From NCBI RefSeq assembly GCF_033958435.1, contig NC_134137.1:245876501-245940500 (forward strand): a DNA stretch of 64,000 nt, read 5' to 3'. Under the pieces are notes generated by a model. That model was not told where the DNA came from and did not search any database. It saw nothing but the letters and a program-made list of their open reading frames with translations. The position numbers and the translations under genes are program-made. The stretch comes from Carettochelys insculpta (lineage: Eukaryota; Chordata; Testudines; Carettochelyidae). Positions 34,679-45,279 of the stretch are shown one piece after another; the stretch's first letter is position 1, and every line of letters starts with the position of its first letter.

Positions 34679-36020
34679 ATTTTTTTTTTTTTTTTTTTTT
34701 TACAATGTGACCTAACCCTCGTACTCCAATTGGAACATAGGTCATCTGTAAGTCTCCTCCACTTCACTCTGTTTGGGGACAAAACTTCTAGATGACTCCA
34801 GTTGTCTTTCAGTCTCAGTAGACCTTCTTCATGTTGTCTGAGGTCTTCCTCTTTTATGTTTCCTCACAGGTTCTACGTAAGAGCTTGACAGACTGTGCTC
34901 GATGATGGTTTTCTGAGAGTGTGGCCTAGCCATCCCCACTGTCTTCTCTTGATTTGAATGTCAAGTGGTTCTTGTCCCGCTCTGTTCCAAAGATCCTCAT
35001 TTATGACAAAGTCTTGCCATTTGATGTGAAGGATGTACCTCAGGCATCTGTTTATGAATGTCTTTACCTTGTGATTTGAAGACTTTTTAGTACACCAGGT
35101 CTCGCATCCATGCAAGAGCACACTCTTCACATTTGCGTTGAAGATCCAGTTTTGTCTTTGCAGATATTATTTGTGAACTCCACATGGGACGAAGAATCTT
35201 GAATGCAGCTGTTGCTTTCTCTATCCTGGCAATGATATTCTTACTTGTTCCTTCACCTCTGCCCATAATACTCCCCAAGTAGGTAAACTGTTCCACATTT
35301 TCCAGGTCATCTCCTCCCAGTGTCATGGTGCTGTTGTTGGATTGGTTGGTCCTCATTGTCTTGGTCTTTCCCTTGTTAATGCTCAGTCCAGTCACTGTGA
35401 CATTTTCTTCCATGCTTTCATGTTGGTGTGGAAGAAGGCTGACATCGTCAGCAAAATCAGTGTTCTGTAGCTGTTTGAAAGGTGTCCACTGAATGACTCA
35501 TTGATGGCCATCTGTTATCCTGCTCATAATCTGGTCCATTGTGATAAAGAACAGGAAAGGTGACAATAGGCACCCGTGTCGCACTCCTGAAAGTATGCTA
35601 AAGGATTCTGTCAAGCCATCATGGTGAACAACATGGCATGTGGAGGCTTTGTATGTTGAATGGATCACGTTAATAATTTTGGATGGGATGCCATGGTGTT
35701 GCAGCAGTCTCCACAAGTTGTCTTTATCAACACTGTCAACGGCTTTTTTTAAAGTCTAGGAAGGTTATGTAAGGGAATTCCACTCAAGCAACTATTCTGT
35801 AATCACTCTGACAGTCGCTATTTGGTCAGTACAAGATCTCTCACTTTGGAAGCTGACCTGTTCTTCCCTGAGCTGTCTATCAATTTCTGTCTTAATTCTC
35901 TCCAAGAGAATCCTATGGAACACTTTACATGGAACAGAGAGTAACGTGATGCACCTCCAGTTCTTGCATTCCTTTGCATTACATTTAAAATGTAGGGAAC
36001 TTTTAATTAGACACACACAC
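34679..36020 (-). mobile_element. RTE-like non-LTR LINE, 5' truncated, with poly(A) tail
   Basis: The minus strand encodes, in order: NWRCITLLSVPCKVFHRILL and RSCTDQIATVRVI (36016-35792), GIPSKIINVIHSTYKAS and GVRHGCLLSPFLF (35716-35498), DFADD (35444-35458), LSINKGKTKTM and FTYLGSI (35413-35087), HGCETW and RRQWGWLGHTLRK (35130-34873), then PNRVKWRRLTDDLC near 34782-34710. A run of T's at 34679-34702 on the plus strand is the poly(A) tail. The order and motifs fit RTE-type LINEs with WIGHTLRK near the end; the exact clade is uncertain. No endonuclease is present. Confidence 0.82.
34710..36016 (-). pseudogene. RTE-like reverse transcriptase, broken
   Basis: RT remnants on the minus strand. 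The catalytic motif FADD is intact at 35444-35455. A stop codon directly after DGHQ (35498-35500) precedes it in what looks like the same frame. Frameshifts separate the NWRxITLLSVP block from GVRHGCLLSP, where a C/T-rich stretch at about 35740-35790 is disturbed, and the FTYLGSI block from HGCETW. The residues after HTLRK (34873 downward) include GRPQ, the remnant of the KRGRPR block typical of these proteins. Non-functional. Confidence 0.78.
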
Positions 36021-36646
36021 CAACAAAGTTAAGCACACAGATGTCAGGAAATGTCAGAATTAAATTTGCCTGTGAAACTTGAACTTTCCCCTCTTGGACA
36101 TGTCAGGTGTGATATAGCCTTTAATTTCATGATCACATACTATTTCTTTTCTTCACAGAACCTCTGCCTACTTCAAAGCAGACGTAGTTTTGTGAGGTCT
36201 TTTTAAGGTCTTCACAATCTGCTTTATTCTTAACTATCTTGAGCAGTTTCGTATTATCAGCAAATTTTGCTATCTCACTGTTTAGACTCTTTTCTAGCTC
36301 ACTTATAAATAGGTTGAATAGGATTGGTCCTAGTACAGACCCTTGGGGCACAGCACTAGTTACTTCTTTCAATTCTGAAAACTTACCATTTATTCCTACC
36401 CTTTGTTTCCTGTCTTTTAACTAGTTTTCAGTCCATGAGAGGACCTTCCCTCTCATCCCATTACAGCTTATTTTACTTAAGAGTCTTTGGTGAGGGACCT
36501 TGTCAAGGGCTTCCTGGAAATCTAAGTACACTATATCCACTGGATCCTCCTTGTTCACATTCTTACTGACTGCCTCAAAGAACTCTAGTAGATTAGTAAG
36601 GCATGATTTCCCTTTACAGAAACCATGTTGACTTTTCCCCAACAAA

Positions 36647-36824
36647 ACAAAAAAGCAGACATATAGCACTTTAAAGACTAACAAAATGACATTGTAGGTG
36701 ATGAGCTTTCATTGGACAGACCCACTTCTCCAGCTCTTCATCTACTAAATCATTTTGTTAGTCTTGTGCTACAAAACTGCTTTTTTGTTTTGTGAAGATA
36801 CAGACTAACACAGCTACCTTTGTG
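36647..36824. mobile_element. PLE-tail hairpin inserted in CR1, with 18-bp target duplication
   Basis: The left arm reads AAAAAGCAGACATATAGCAC, TTAAAGACTAACAAAATG, GATGAGCTTTCATTGGACAG and ACCCACTTCTCCAG. The right arm from about 36749 reads AAATCATTTTGTTAGTC, GTGCTACAAAACTGC and TTTTTTGTTTTG in inverted orientation, ending with CAGACTAACACAGCTACC. TGACTTTTCCCCAACAAA (36629-36646) and TGACTTTTCCCCAGCAAA (36825-36842) flank it. The CR1 reading is continuous once one copy and the insert are removed. The hammerhead-like core in the left arm is mutated (CTGGAGA). Confidence 0.88.
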
Positions 36825-36879
36825 TGACTTTTCCCCAGCAAATTATGTTCATCTATTTGTCTGACAATTTTATTTTAGA

Positions 36880-37012
36880 GGTCTAGAGCAAATAGATTAA
36901 AAAAAATCTGTCAGGGATGGTGCTTGATCCTGCTAGGAGGGCAGAGGACTGGACTCAATGACCTCTCAAGGTCCCTTTCAGTTCTATGAGATATGTGTAT
37001 GTATGTATGTAT
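36880..37012 (+). mobile_element. CR1 3' end inserted in CR1, with (GTAT)n tail
   Basis: The plus strand reads GGATGGTGCTTGATCCTGCT, then GGACTGGACTCAATGACCTC, TCAAGGTCCCTTTCAGTTC and a terminal (GTAT)n run. This is the last ~100 bp of a CR1 with the usual short 3' microsatellite. It lies in opposite orientation inside the CR1 at 36140-37470, whose sequence is interrupted between CAATTTTATTTTAG and TTTCCACTTATTTGCCTGG. Confidence 0.85.
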
Positions 37013-37470
37013 AGTTTCCACTTATTTGCCTGGTACTGATGTTAGACTTACTGGTCTGTAATTATCATGATCACCTGCAGAGACTTTTTTAAACATTGGC
37101 ATCACATTAGCTATCTTTCAGACATTAGGTAGAGAAGCTGATAAAGGATCGGGTACAAACAACAGTTACTAATTCCTGCAATTTCACATTTGAATTTTTT
37201 CAGAACTCTTGGGTAAATGCCATCTGGTTCCAGTGACTTGTTATTATTAAGTTCAACAATTTGTTCCAAAACCTCCTTTAATGACACCACAATCTTGGAC
37301 AATTCCTCAGATTTGTCATCTAAAAAGAATGGCTCAGGCTTGGGAATCTCCTTAACATCTTCAGCCATCAAGACAGAAGCAAAGAAGTCATCTAGTTTCT
37401 CCGCAATGGCCTAATTGTCTTTGAGTGCTCCCTTAGCATCTTCGTCATCCAGTGGCCCCACTGGTTGAGG

Positions 37471-37860
37471 CAGTTGAGGCAGGTGCAGTAAGGGCCCCAA
37501 AAGTGCAGGGCCTCGGGCAGCTGCCCTGAACCATTCTATGGATGGCATGGCTCTGAGACAGCAGAGCTGACAGTCACTGTGGGCCCGGGGCAAAGTGTCC
37601 CAGAAGTGGTGAGGCCAAGGGCAGTCACCTTTAACAATGCTGGGATGGCAGCACTGGACCCCCACAGCCATGTGAAGTGGCGGAGCAGCACCACCACCAC
37701 CAGCTGAAAGGGGCCTGGAGCTCTGGCCACCACTGCTGCCAAAGGAGCAGTAGCAGCCAGAGCTCTGTTTCCTAGGGGACAACTGTGCCCTTTGCTCCCC
37801 CCATTTCCCCAGACAGGACTGCTCTGGGAGTATCTTCTATGCAAAGGGTTTCATATAATA
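37471..37860. other. GC-rich unassigned segment
   Basis: It follows the CR1 5' limit and contains a CCACCACCACCA run near 37694 and several GGGCC/CAGCTGCC blocks. Frames of about 100-120 codons on the minus strand read into the CR1 at one end and show no domain otherwise. Probably an unknown GC-rich repeat. Confidence 0.4.
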
Positions 37861-37943
37861 TAAACACTTGGTGAGTCACATGTAAGACTACCACATCTAT
37901 CTTGAGTTCAGGATTGTCCCAACTTGTATGTTGTAGAAAACTA

Positions 37944-38297
37944 CACTAGACCCCTGACTTACGCAGAAGTTGTGTTCTTGGCAACCCTGTGTATGTTGAA
38001 TTTTCATGTAACTCAAGGAGTCAGGAAATGACCAGCGCAGAGCCGGTCAGTTTCCTGTCTCCCCAGAGTGACAGGAAACTGGAAGCCAAGCTTCAGCTCC
38101 CCCCAGCTCACAGGAGCCATGTCAGTTTCCTGGACCAGCACTAGTGCTGGTCAGTTTCCCAGCTCCCCCCAGCGGAGGAAAGCCAGCAGCCAGGCTGCCA
38201 CCCCTGACGGGAACAGTCTTCCCACTTCCGTTGGAGTGGCAGTCATGTTAACCCGAGATATGCGCAACTCAAGTGCACATATCTCTGGGTTTTACTG
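37944..38297. mobile_element. TA-flanked mariner/pogo-like nonautonomous element
   Basis: The left end CACTAGACCCCTGACTTACGC and the right end GCAACTCAAGTGCACATATC...GGTTTTACTG are imperfect inverted repeats (reverse complement of the right end: CAGTAAAACCCAGAGATATG). TA precedes at 37942-37943 and follows at 38298-38299. The inside has repeated GGTCAGTTTCC(TG/CA) blocks. About 354 bp, noncoding. Confidence 0.65.
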
Positions 38298-38579
38298 TAT
38301 TATGCAAGATTATTGCTCTGCAGTGATAATTGCAGCTGGCTGGGAGTTGGGTTTTTTGTTTGTAATTAGTTTTAAATTTAATTTAATTTTAAATTAAATA
38401 TGGATGGAAAAACTGAATTACTTTTTATATAAGCTTGTAAATTCTTTTCACTCTTTGCTTCTTCTAGCCTGCTCTATTATTATGATGGCACCTTGGAATA
38501 TGATTGGGTAAAGTGGGGAAATAGCCATGTTTAGGCTCATCCCTTTGTGTGAATAAACTGAAGAGCTGATTCTCTGAAG

Positions 38580-39003
38580 GGCCATGTCTACAATACAGTG
38601 TTTTTTTGAAAGATGATCTTCCCGAATATCTTTTTTTGAAAAAGTGTGTCCATACACAAAAAAAAGTGGATCGAAAGACCAAGCCAGTCTTTCGATAGAG
38701 AGCGTTCACACAGCCCCTGCTCTTTCAAAAGAATGGGCCAGGAATTAAAAAATTCAGCACCACGAGGACTGCTCTTTTGACAAAAAGGGCCCTGCAGAAC
38801 ATCTACACTTGCTTTTATTTTTTTCAAAAGATGCTTTTGAAAGGAGGCACTCTTCCTGAGCCAGATGCAAAAGAAGGCTTCCAGAAGATCCATGTTCTTT
38901 CGATTTTTGCATCAAACAAGTGCATTTCGTGTGTGGATGCTCTGCATGTTCTGTCAAATAAGGGCCTGATATTCCAAAAGAACTTGCTAGTATAGAAGCA
39001 GCC
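38580..39003. mobile_element. MITE (TTTCGAAAGA family), second copy
   Basis: The left end GGCCATGTCTACAATACAG and the right end CTAGTATAGAAGCAGCC are inverted repeats. Blocks shared with 19449-19872: AAGTGTGTCCATACAC, GGATCGAAAGACC, GGGCCAGGAATTAAAAAATT, GGACTGCTCTTTTGAC and AACTTGCTAG. Flanking triplets are AAG (left) and AAA (right). 424 bp, noncoding. Confidence 0.83.
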
Positions 39004-39089
39004 AAAGCGTGCAGCTTTCTCACCAGCTATTCCTACACTACACAAACAACAGCAAACCTTGCGGGCACTGTTCTAGCCCTTTTAATGCC

Positions 39090-39240
39090 TGGATATTAGA
39101 GACAAGGTCAGTGAGGTAATATTTTACTGGAGCAACTTTTGTTAGTGAGAGGTTAATTTACACCTTGAGAAGAATTCATTGTAGGCTTGTCTCTTGCACC
39201 AACAAAAACTTGTTCAATAAAAGATATTACTTCCTTTGCT
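39090..39240. repeat. Snap-back inverted repeat, likely PLE-derived
   Basis: GAGGTAATATTTTACTGGAG followed by CAACTTTTGTTAGTGAGAG is repeated in inverted orientation as CTCTTGCACCAACAAAAACT and AATAAAAGATATTACTTCC. The arms are about 45 bp with about 50 bp between them. Similar GAGGTAATAT...ATTGG/CAAC tails are common in turtle genomes, to my recollection. Assignment to PLE is by the same foldback architecture as the other hairpins here and is inference. Confidence 0.55.
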
Positions 39241-39461
39241 CCCTCCACCTTAACTTTCTAGTAACAAACCTTAACAATTGTATGCCCCCCCGACCCAAAT
39301 CACATTAGTGATTATTTTTCTCTCTTTTCACCCCACCCCTTAACTTGCTGGTGATAACCAAACACCACTCATCACCCACTTGCATCATCACCCACTGCTG
39401 CTTTGATTATTTAAGAACAACATCAGTTTATGTAACATTTTGGTCACTGCAGTACTACTAT

Positions 39462-40154
39462 GGCTACGTCTACACGTGAAGCCTACATCGAAGTAGCTTA
39501 TTTCGATGTAGCGACATCGAAATAAGCTATTTCGATGAATAATGTCTACACGTCCTCCAGGGCTGGCAACGTCGACGTTCAACATCGAAATAGGCGCTGC
39601 GAGGGAACGTCTACACGCCAAAGTAGCACACATCGAAATAAGGGTGCCAGGCACAGCTGCAGACAGAGCCACAGGGCGGACTGAACAGCAAGCCACTCCC
39701 TTAAAGGGCCCCTCCCAGACACACTTGCACTAAACAACACAAGATCCACAGAGCTGACAACTGGTTGCAGACCCTGTGCATGCAGCATGGATCCCCAGCT
39801 GCAGCAGCAGCAGCAGCCAGAAGCCCTGGGCTAAGGGCTGCTGAACACGGTGACCATAGAGCCCCGCAGGGGCTGGAGAGAGAGCGTCTCTCAACCCCTC
39901 AGCTGATGGCCGCCATGGCAGACCCCGCTATTTCGATGTTGCGGGACGCGGATCGGCTACACGTGCCCTACTTCTATGTTCAACTTCGAAGCAGGGCGCT
40001 ATTCCCATCCCCTCATGGGGTTAGCGGCTTCGACGTCTCGCCGCCTAATGTTGATGTTAACATCGAAATAGTGCCCAACACGTGTAGCCGTGACGGGCGC
40101 TATTTTGAAGTTAGTGCCGCTACTTCGAAGTAGCGTGCATGTGTAGACATGGCT
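39462..40154. mobile_element. 693-bp internal-deletion derivative of the autonomous Harbinger
   Basis: The left 370 bp match the left end of the element at 48309 (GGCTACGTCTACACGTGAAG, CTTCGATGTTGC-type palindromes, CCCTTAAAGGGCCCCTCCC, and the transposase start region ATGGATCCCCAGCTGCAGCAG). The right 310 bp match its right end (GGCTGGAGAGAG, AGCTGATGGCCGCCATGG, TGTTGCGGGACGCGGAT, and the TACTTCGAAGTAGCGTGCAT end). The junction is near 39835-39850. A TAT triplet flanks both ends (39459-39461 and 40155-40157). Both genes are deleted, so it could move only with proteins from a complete relative. Confidence 0.92.
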
Positions 40155-40549
40155 TATGTGTTTCATTGCTCCCGCAGGACTAATAGTATTGCAATGGACA
40201 GTCAGCCAATCATCACCTCTACATACAAGACCGACTGAATGGGGGAGGGAAAATAATTAATGAGGACTTGGCAGGTGAGAGGTGGATGTTTCCTTTTCTA
40301 TGCCTTATTTTGGTGGCTGTATAGCCCTGCCAAACTGCTGTCACAGCTGGATGGTAATGTGGGGGAAGTTAATCCTTTGCTTACAAACTTCCCCCCCCAC
40401 CCCAGGACGTTTTTGGAACACAGCCTTTGATAATACAGCAGGCTCTCCTTGTAAATTACCAATGCGGTCCTTTGGAGATGCAGGAGCTGGAGTTTCAAAG
40501 GTTTCTCTTGATCAGTTTCACCACTGACTAATGCAACTAGCATCTCAGA

Positions 40550-41850
40550 CAGGCAAGCGCGCTCCTTCCTCTCCCCCCGCCCCCCCGAACACCCCTCCTC
40601 CAGCGCTTTTTAGCAAGACCGGCTTTAACGTGATAAAAAAGAGGAGACCTTGAGAAAAGTCAAAAGCAGCTAGGAAGAAAACAGGCTGGACCTGTAAAGA
40701 GAAGAGAGTTCAAGAGTTTCACCAGCGAGCCATGAAATGAAAAGTAACAGCTGATGTACGGGAGGAGAGGGAGAAAGAGGCAGCGTCAGAAACTATCGAT
40801 CCAAGGTTAAAGTGGGGGGATGGGGAGCTGAAACTTAAAGTCATTACCCAAGCGCGCGCGCGAGAAAGATCTAGGCTCGTGACTACCTTAGATCCTCTGC
40901 AAAAGGGTCGCGAGAAAAACTCCTGCCTAGATATGGGCAAAAATCGTTTGCGTTTTTGCGCGGTAAGGCAGAGCCGCCCGCGCTGCGTTTGGAAGCGTGA
41001 GGCTCAGCGCGTGTGTGCGCGACCTTTTTACAGCCCCCGGGGGGGTTACACGTATTTGCATGTTTATAGCCCGGTGGATCGCCCTGGGGTCTGACAGCAA
41101 GCAGGGACTCCAGGAGTTTCCCCCGCGCTATCAAATGCATCAAGAAGCGCCCCAGGCTGCGTTTGTTGTGGTATCCAGCCCCGGCTCGGTAAGGACACGA
41201 CCCCTTCTCCGCAAGGGGGAAAGGCACGGACGGATCCGTCTGAAGCTACTGACTGTTGCCAAAGCCAGGGCCGTTGTTCGGTGCAGCCACGCGGCTGAAT
41301 TTCTGGCCTAGCACTGATATGCCCACGCGCCTGTGCGAGGGAGAGGTCGTCTCGCTCCCATTAGTACAATTACATGCGTCCTCTGCCCGTGGCCAGGCTC
41401 TTCGTGCACTGCAAACCAGAGCGAAGAGCGGCCCAGGAGCTCGCACGGTGCCGGCTGTAAGAGACTGGGTCCAAGCGCCAGGTGTGAGTGGCTGCCCTGC
41501 TTCTCTCGCCCCCGCGTAGTTGGGCCAGGCGGTGGAGCGTCCTCTTGACCGTGGGCTCAACTGCAATGAGGCCCCGGCAGGCTGGGGAGACGGGCCCTCT
41601 GGGTGCCTTTTTGTGTGTGTGTGTCTTGCAAGTTTGACTTGGGACGGAGGCGGCGTAAAGCCTCGTATTCTGGAAGGCGTTCTAGGTGAGCGGCGCAGCG
41701 AGAGCAGCCGCCGCTTTCTTTTGTTCGGAGGCAGCGGGAGCTTGGACTACGTTTCCCAGCAGGTTGCGCGGACAGAGCAGGCCAGTAAGAAACTGTTCCC
41801 CCCGCCCCCCAACACACACTCGCTCTCCTCCCTCGGAAAACTGGAGAACT
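40550..41850. promoter_or_regulatory. CpG-rich island, candidate host promoter
   Basis: CpG dinucleotides are dense here (for example GCGCGCGCGCGAG near 40854, GCCCGCGCTGCG near 40976) and scarce in the flanking unique DNA. It is not explained by any transposon I can recognise. Open frames of 60-134 codons on both strands are expected by chance at this GC content and show no domain. A donor-like site CTAG|GTGAGC occurs near 41685 on the plus strand. It may be the promoter and first exon of a host gene or long noncoding RNA. Direction unknown. Confidence 0.55.
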
Positions 41851-42194
41851 GTCCTTACTTTGCTGACACATCATGTGCCCTGAGCGTACAAGAAGGGCAA
41901 CCAGGCAAAAAGGCAGATCATTGAAAACAAGCGCATCCCACTCCACCGAAACAAAACTCCATGCAAAAACTACAGGGTAGTTAGAGCCTGGAAGGGGGCC
42001 GGTAGACAGGGCAAGCGATAGCGATGGTGATTAAAATTTAGCACACGGGTCAGTAATGAGCTGGTCCTTTTGTGGAAAGCGATCCATCAAGATTTTTTTG
42101 CTACTCACCCCCAGCTCCTCACACATCCCTGTACTGAAGCAACTACTTCCTGATCAAACAACTCATGTCTTGTATAATTTATCAGAGGGGAAGC

Positions 42195-42350
42195 TCTGTT
42201 AATCTGTATCTGCAAAAGCAACAGAAAGTCCTTTGGCACCTTATAGACTAATACATATTTTGGAGCATAAACTTTTTTGGGCAAAGACCTACTTACGCTC
42301 CAAAATATCTGTTAGCCTAGGGCCACAGGGCTTGCTGTTTTTGCATAATT
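42195..42350. repeat. PLE-tail inverted repeat (hairpin)
   Basis: The left arm: TCTGTATCTGCAAAAGCAAC, GTCCTTTGGCACCTTATAG, ACTAATACATATTTTGGAGC. The right arm is inverted: CGCTCCAAAATATCTGTTAG, CCTAGGGCCACAGGGCTTGC, TGTTTTTGCA. The spacer includes GGGCAAAGACCTACTT, the stem II region of the tail, but the conserved CTGATGA strand is lost at the junction. Same architecture as 56422-56705. Confidence 0.8.
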
Positions 42351-44933
42351 TAGTTTACCACCGTATAAATACTGTTAGTCCAACTGCTACAAAACCTACT
42401 GTTTGCTCTTACTATATCACATTACCTGTCTGCTGCATTGACAATTGTATTTAGTGTCTGTGGTTAAACAATAGGTGTAGTTAGTGTAACATGGGTTCTT
42501 TCTATGCACTCTCTGTATTACTTTGGTGAAAGAAGGTTTGCTTAATTAATTTGGAGCCTGTTGGGTTGATAGGAATTAATACAAATACAGATGTAGGGGG
42601 AAGATGAAATGTTATTTTTAGAAAAGGCTTAACAAAAAAACCCTGCTGTTTTGAAGTGGCTTTCCTTTTAAAAACTCTCTTCTCAATTATACTATTGACT
42701 TCAATGAAGTGATGCCTCTGTAAATGAAGGAAGAATTTGCCCCAGGTTTCTAAAGGATCCTGGTGATGGACCTTTTCTCTACAACAAGAGAGTGAAGGTG
42801 GGTACTACTAAGAACTGAAGAATGCGCTAGCCAGGCCTTTCCTCCTAAGGGAGCTGATTCAATTTACACCTGTGTGTGTATGTGTTCAGAAGCTTGATTT
42901 GAATTTCTATGGCAAAAATTCAGTGGTTGAACTTTTGTGGTGTATTGGAATTGTCTTCATAACAAAAGGTAAAAATAGTATCAAAAAGCAAGCCTAGTCT
43001 ATTGTCTGATTATGTTTTCTTTAAAAGGTAGGTTAGGAAGATTGTCATTCTCTAGAATTGGATCAGTGGTGAAAATCATCTTGTCTTTTACTGTAGTTAA
43101 AACAAAAAAGCAGTAAAGTAGTTGTCATTGCTATATTTTAAGTTTGAGCTTAGGCTTTCCAGTCATGAGTATTTTACTTGAAAGAAACATTAAGATAAAA
43201 CATGTTACAAAAATCACTTTGGTTATTAATAACACTCACTTGTTCAGCCTGAATAATTTTGAATGTAGAATTTCCTCTTCAACGTGTTTTTTTTGTATTA
43301 TTCTTACTCCACTCTGCCAGCTAATGCTGCACTACTCTTTCTACGGTTACTATCATCTTTTCTTTCTGTGCTTAGGCATGGCTGGTAAATGTTGAAATAT
43401 ATTTTTAAAAACCGTTGACATTACAGAAATGTTTTATTGAATTGTTTTTAAACAGTGGTTGGGATGATGTCACTTCATATGTCTGTATAGTGCCCAGCAT
43501 ATTTCTGGGGATTCTGGAATATAAATAACTAGGTATTATCCTGGGCAAGATTTGTGATTTCAGGCACAGTCCTGTGAGAAGAATCAGAAGCCTTAGGAAG
43601 CACTGTGCCTCCGACACATCTTTCTGAATCACTTCTTCTTCCTTGTTCCTGAGAGAATTATTGACTTACACCAAAAGTCTATTATTACTGCTACCTTCAT
43701 ATGCCTCCCCTTTTGTGAAGACACAGCTTCTCTGTCCAAAGAGTGGATGAGGGATGGATGTGAGGCTGCGCCTGTTGCCCACCCACTCCTTGCCCTCTTT
43801 CACCTTCCGTGGAACATGCAGTTGAGTAACCTTAAGACTTGTTTCATGATCCAAGGACCAGGTATGTGGTTGGTGGGGTGGGTACAATTCTTTTTCCTTT
43901 GGATGAATGTATAGTCTGCACCACAGTCATCAACAGAGTGACCAGATGTCCCAATTGTCAGACTTTGTCTTATATAGGTCCTTATTTACTCCCACACCCA
44001 ACCACTCTGTCTTATTTTTTCACATGTGCTATATAGTCACCTTAATCAACAGGCTCCCCCTTTCAATAAGCTCACATTCCATTTTTACAGCAAGCCAGAG
44101 AACTTTGGTGGTTAGAGCACTTCTTGCAATGGCCAAGAGGTAAATTGTTAAGATTTCTATGGTAAGATCCTGCCAGATGATGAGCAATTCCTCCAAGAGG
44201 CTGAGTGCCCTCAACTGTGACTCAGCCCTGTGTTGGCTCAAGAACCTAATGACTGTGCAGTCCTTGATAGGTACATGCACATATTGAAGGCAGCTTAGAC
44301 TATTGGGGGCAATGTATGTTGATGCAAAATGTACCCAGTGGTCAGATATTTATATATGACCTTGATAGCCATATTTTGTCAGCAGGCTTTGTGGAAAAAT
44401 CCCATTGAATTGAATGGGAGTTTTGAATTTTGATTCAGAGCAGACCTATTTGTATATCTGCAAGACCATGCTCCATTTTCTGGAACTTCCATATGCTTTC
44501 ACAGAATGTATGCAGACTGAGGAATGAAGTCCTGAGACAGCTCATTAAGTAATTCCCTGTACGTTCAGGGTCGTGTCTGGAATTAACATTGTCCATTGTT
44601 TACATTTATACACCTCTCTTGCATGGGGGTGTCTTATGCAATTTCTCTATCTACTACTGCTTTTGTTTAGCCTTTGCTTGCTCTCTGTCTCTTCACAATG
44701 TTTTGTGGAAATGCTTACTCCTTTACAAGTGCTTCCTTCTGCACCCTGTACAGCCATGACTTCTCAAGGTCACAGCCTGCATTCTGTGCTCTCACCACAC
44801 TCAGTAGGAGTCTGGGTGCTTTGGGGGGTGGGGTGGGGGAGGAGATCCAGGGCTGGGCCTACTTCAAAATGTACCTGAAGCAATTTTTCTTGCATTTCCC
44901 TCTTAACATCTGTTCTGTTCCACTATTACTTTA
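42351..44933. other. No gene recognised
   Basis: 2.6 kb of AT-rich DNA. A 22-bp piece reading AACAAAAAAGCAGTAAAGTA near 43101 is the very end of a PLE tail. No supported coding region. Confidence 0.45.
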
Positions 44934-45279
44934 GGCTACATCTACACTAGAAGTGTCTGTCGATAGAGTCGTGTTGACAGAAGCTCTGTCTACAGGGTGC
45001 ATCTACACAAAAAAGCAGAGCAACCAGACTGCCCTGCCCTCTGTCAACAGAACAGCTGACTGGATGGTCAGCAAACAGGGCTGCCAGTGAACTGGAAGCC
45101 CCCTCTGTCAACATAAATGTGTCATTTCTCAAATTTTTGACGGATGACATGGTTGAGATAAATCCAGGGTTCTGGCGAGACTCTGTCAGCAGAATGCTTT
45201 ATGTGTGTAGATGCCTCCTGAGTTATATATCAACAGAAAGCCACTTCTGTTCACAAAACTCTCTAGTGTAGACACAGCC
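44934..45279. mobile_element. MITE (TTGTTGACA-rich family), third copy
   Basis: The left end GGCTACATCTACACTAGAAG and the right end CTCTAGTGTAGACACAGCC are inverted repeats. The internal CTCTGTCAACAGAAC, TGTCTACAGG and CTTCTGTTCACAAAAC motifs match the family at 1237 and 8444. TTA precedes (44931-44933) and TTT follows. 346 bp, noncoding. Confidence 0.82.

Larger units (their letters stand above)
36140..37470 (-). mobile_element. CR1 LINE fragment carrying two later insertions
   Basis: Minus-strand CR1 RT pieces, from upstream to downstream: VGPLDDEDAKGALKDN (near 37460-37411), FFLDDKSEELSKIVVSLKEV and EPDGIYPRVLKKFKCE (37371-37111), then GKSQHGFCKGKSCLTNLLEF, VDIVYLDFQEALDKVPHQRL (36684-36421) and TSAVPQGSVLGPILFNLFIS with KFADNTKLL (36372-36133). 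The RT is interrupted by a PLE-derived hairpin at 36647-36824 and by a CR1 3' end at about 36880-37012. The active site reads FADN rather than FADD, and frames are broken at several points. Relative to the copy at 2608-4575, the 3' third is missing. Confidence 0.9.

Noticed and set aside
36000..36020. Short ACACAC tract as an independent microsatellite
   Set aside because: Only about four units and at the edge of the truncated LINE; too short to list separately.
37411..37782. 123-codon minus-strand frame as a host gene exon
   Set aside because: Its end is CR1 coding sequence (VGPLDDEDAKGALKDN) and the rest is an unassigned GC-rich segment.
40883..41946. Open frames of 60-134 codons in the CpG island
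   Set aside because: Expected from high GC content with few stops; they occur on both strands and all frames without domain or consistent start context.
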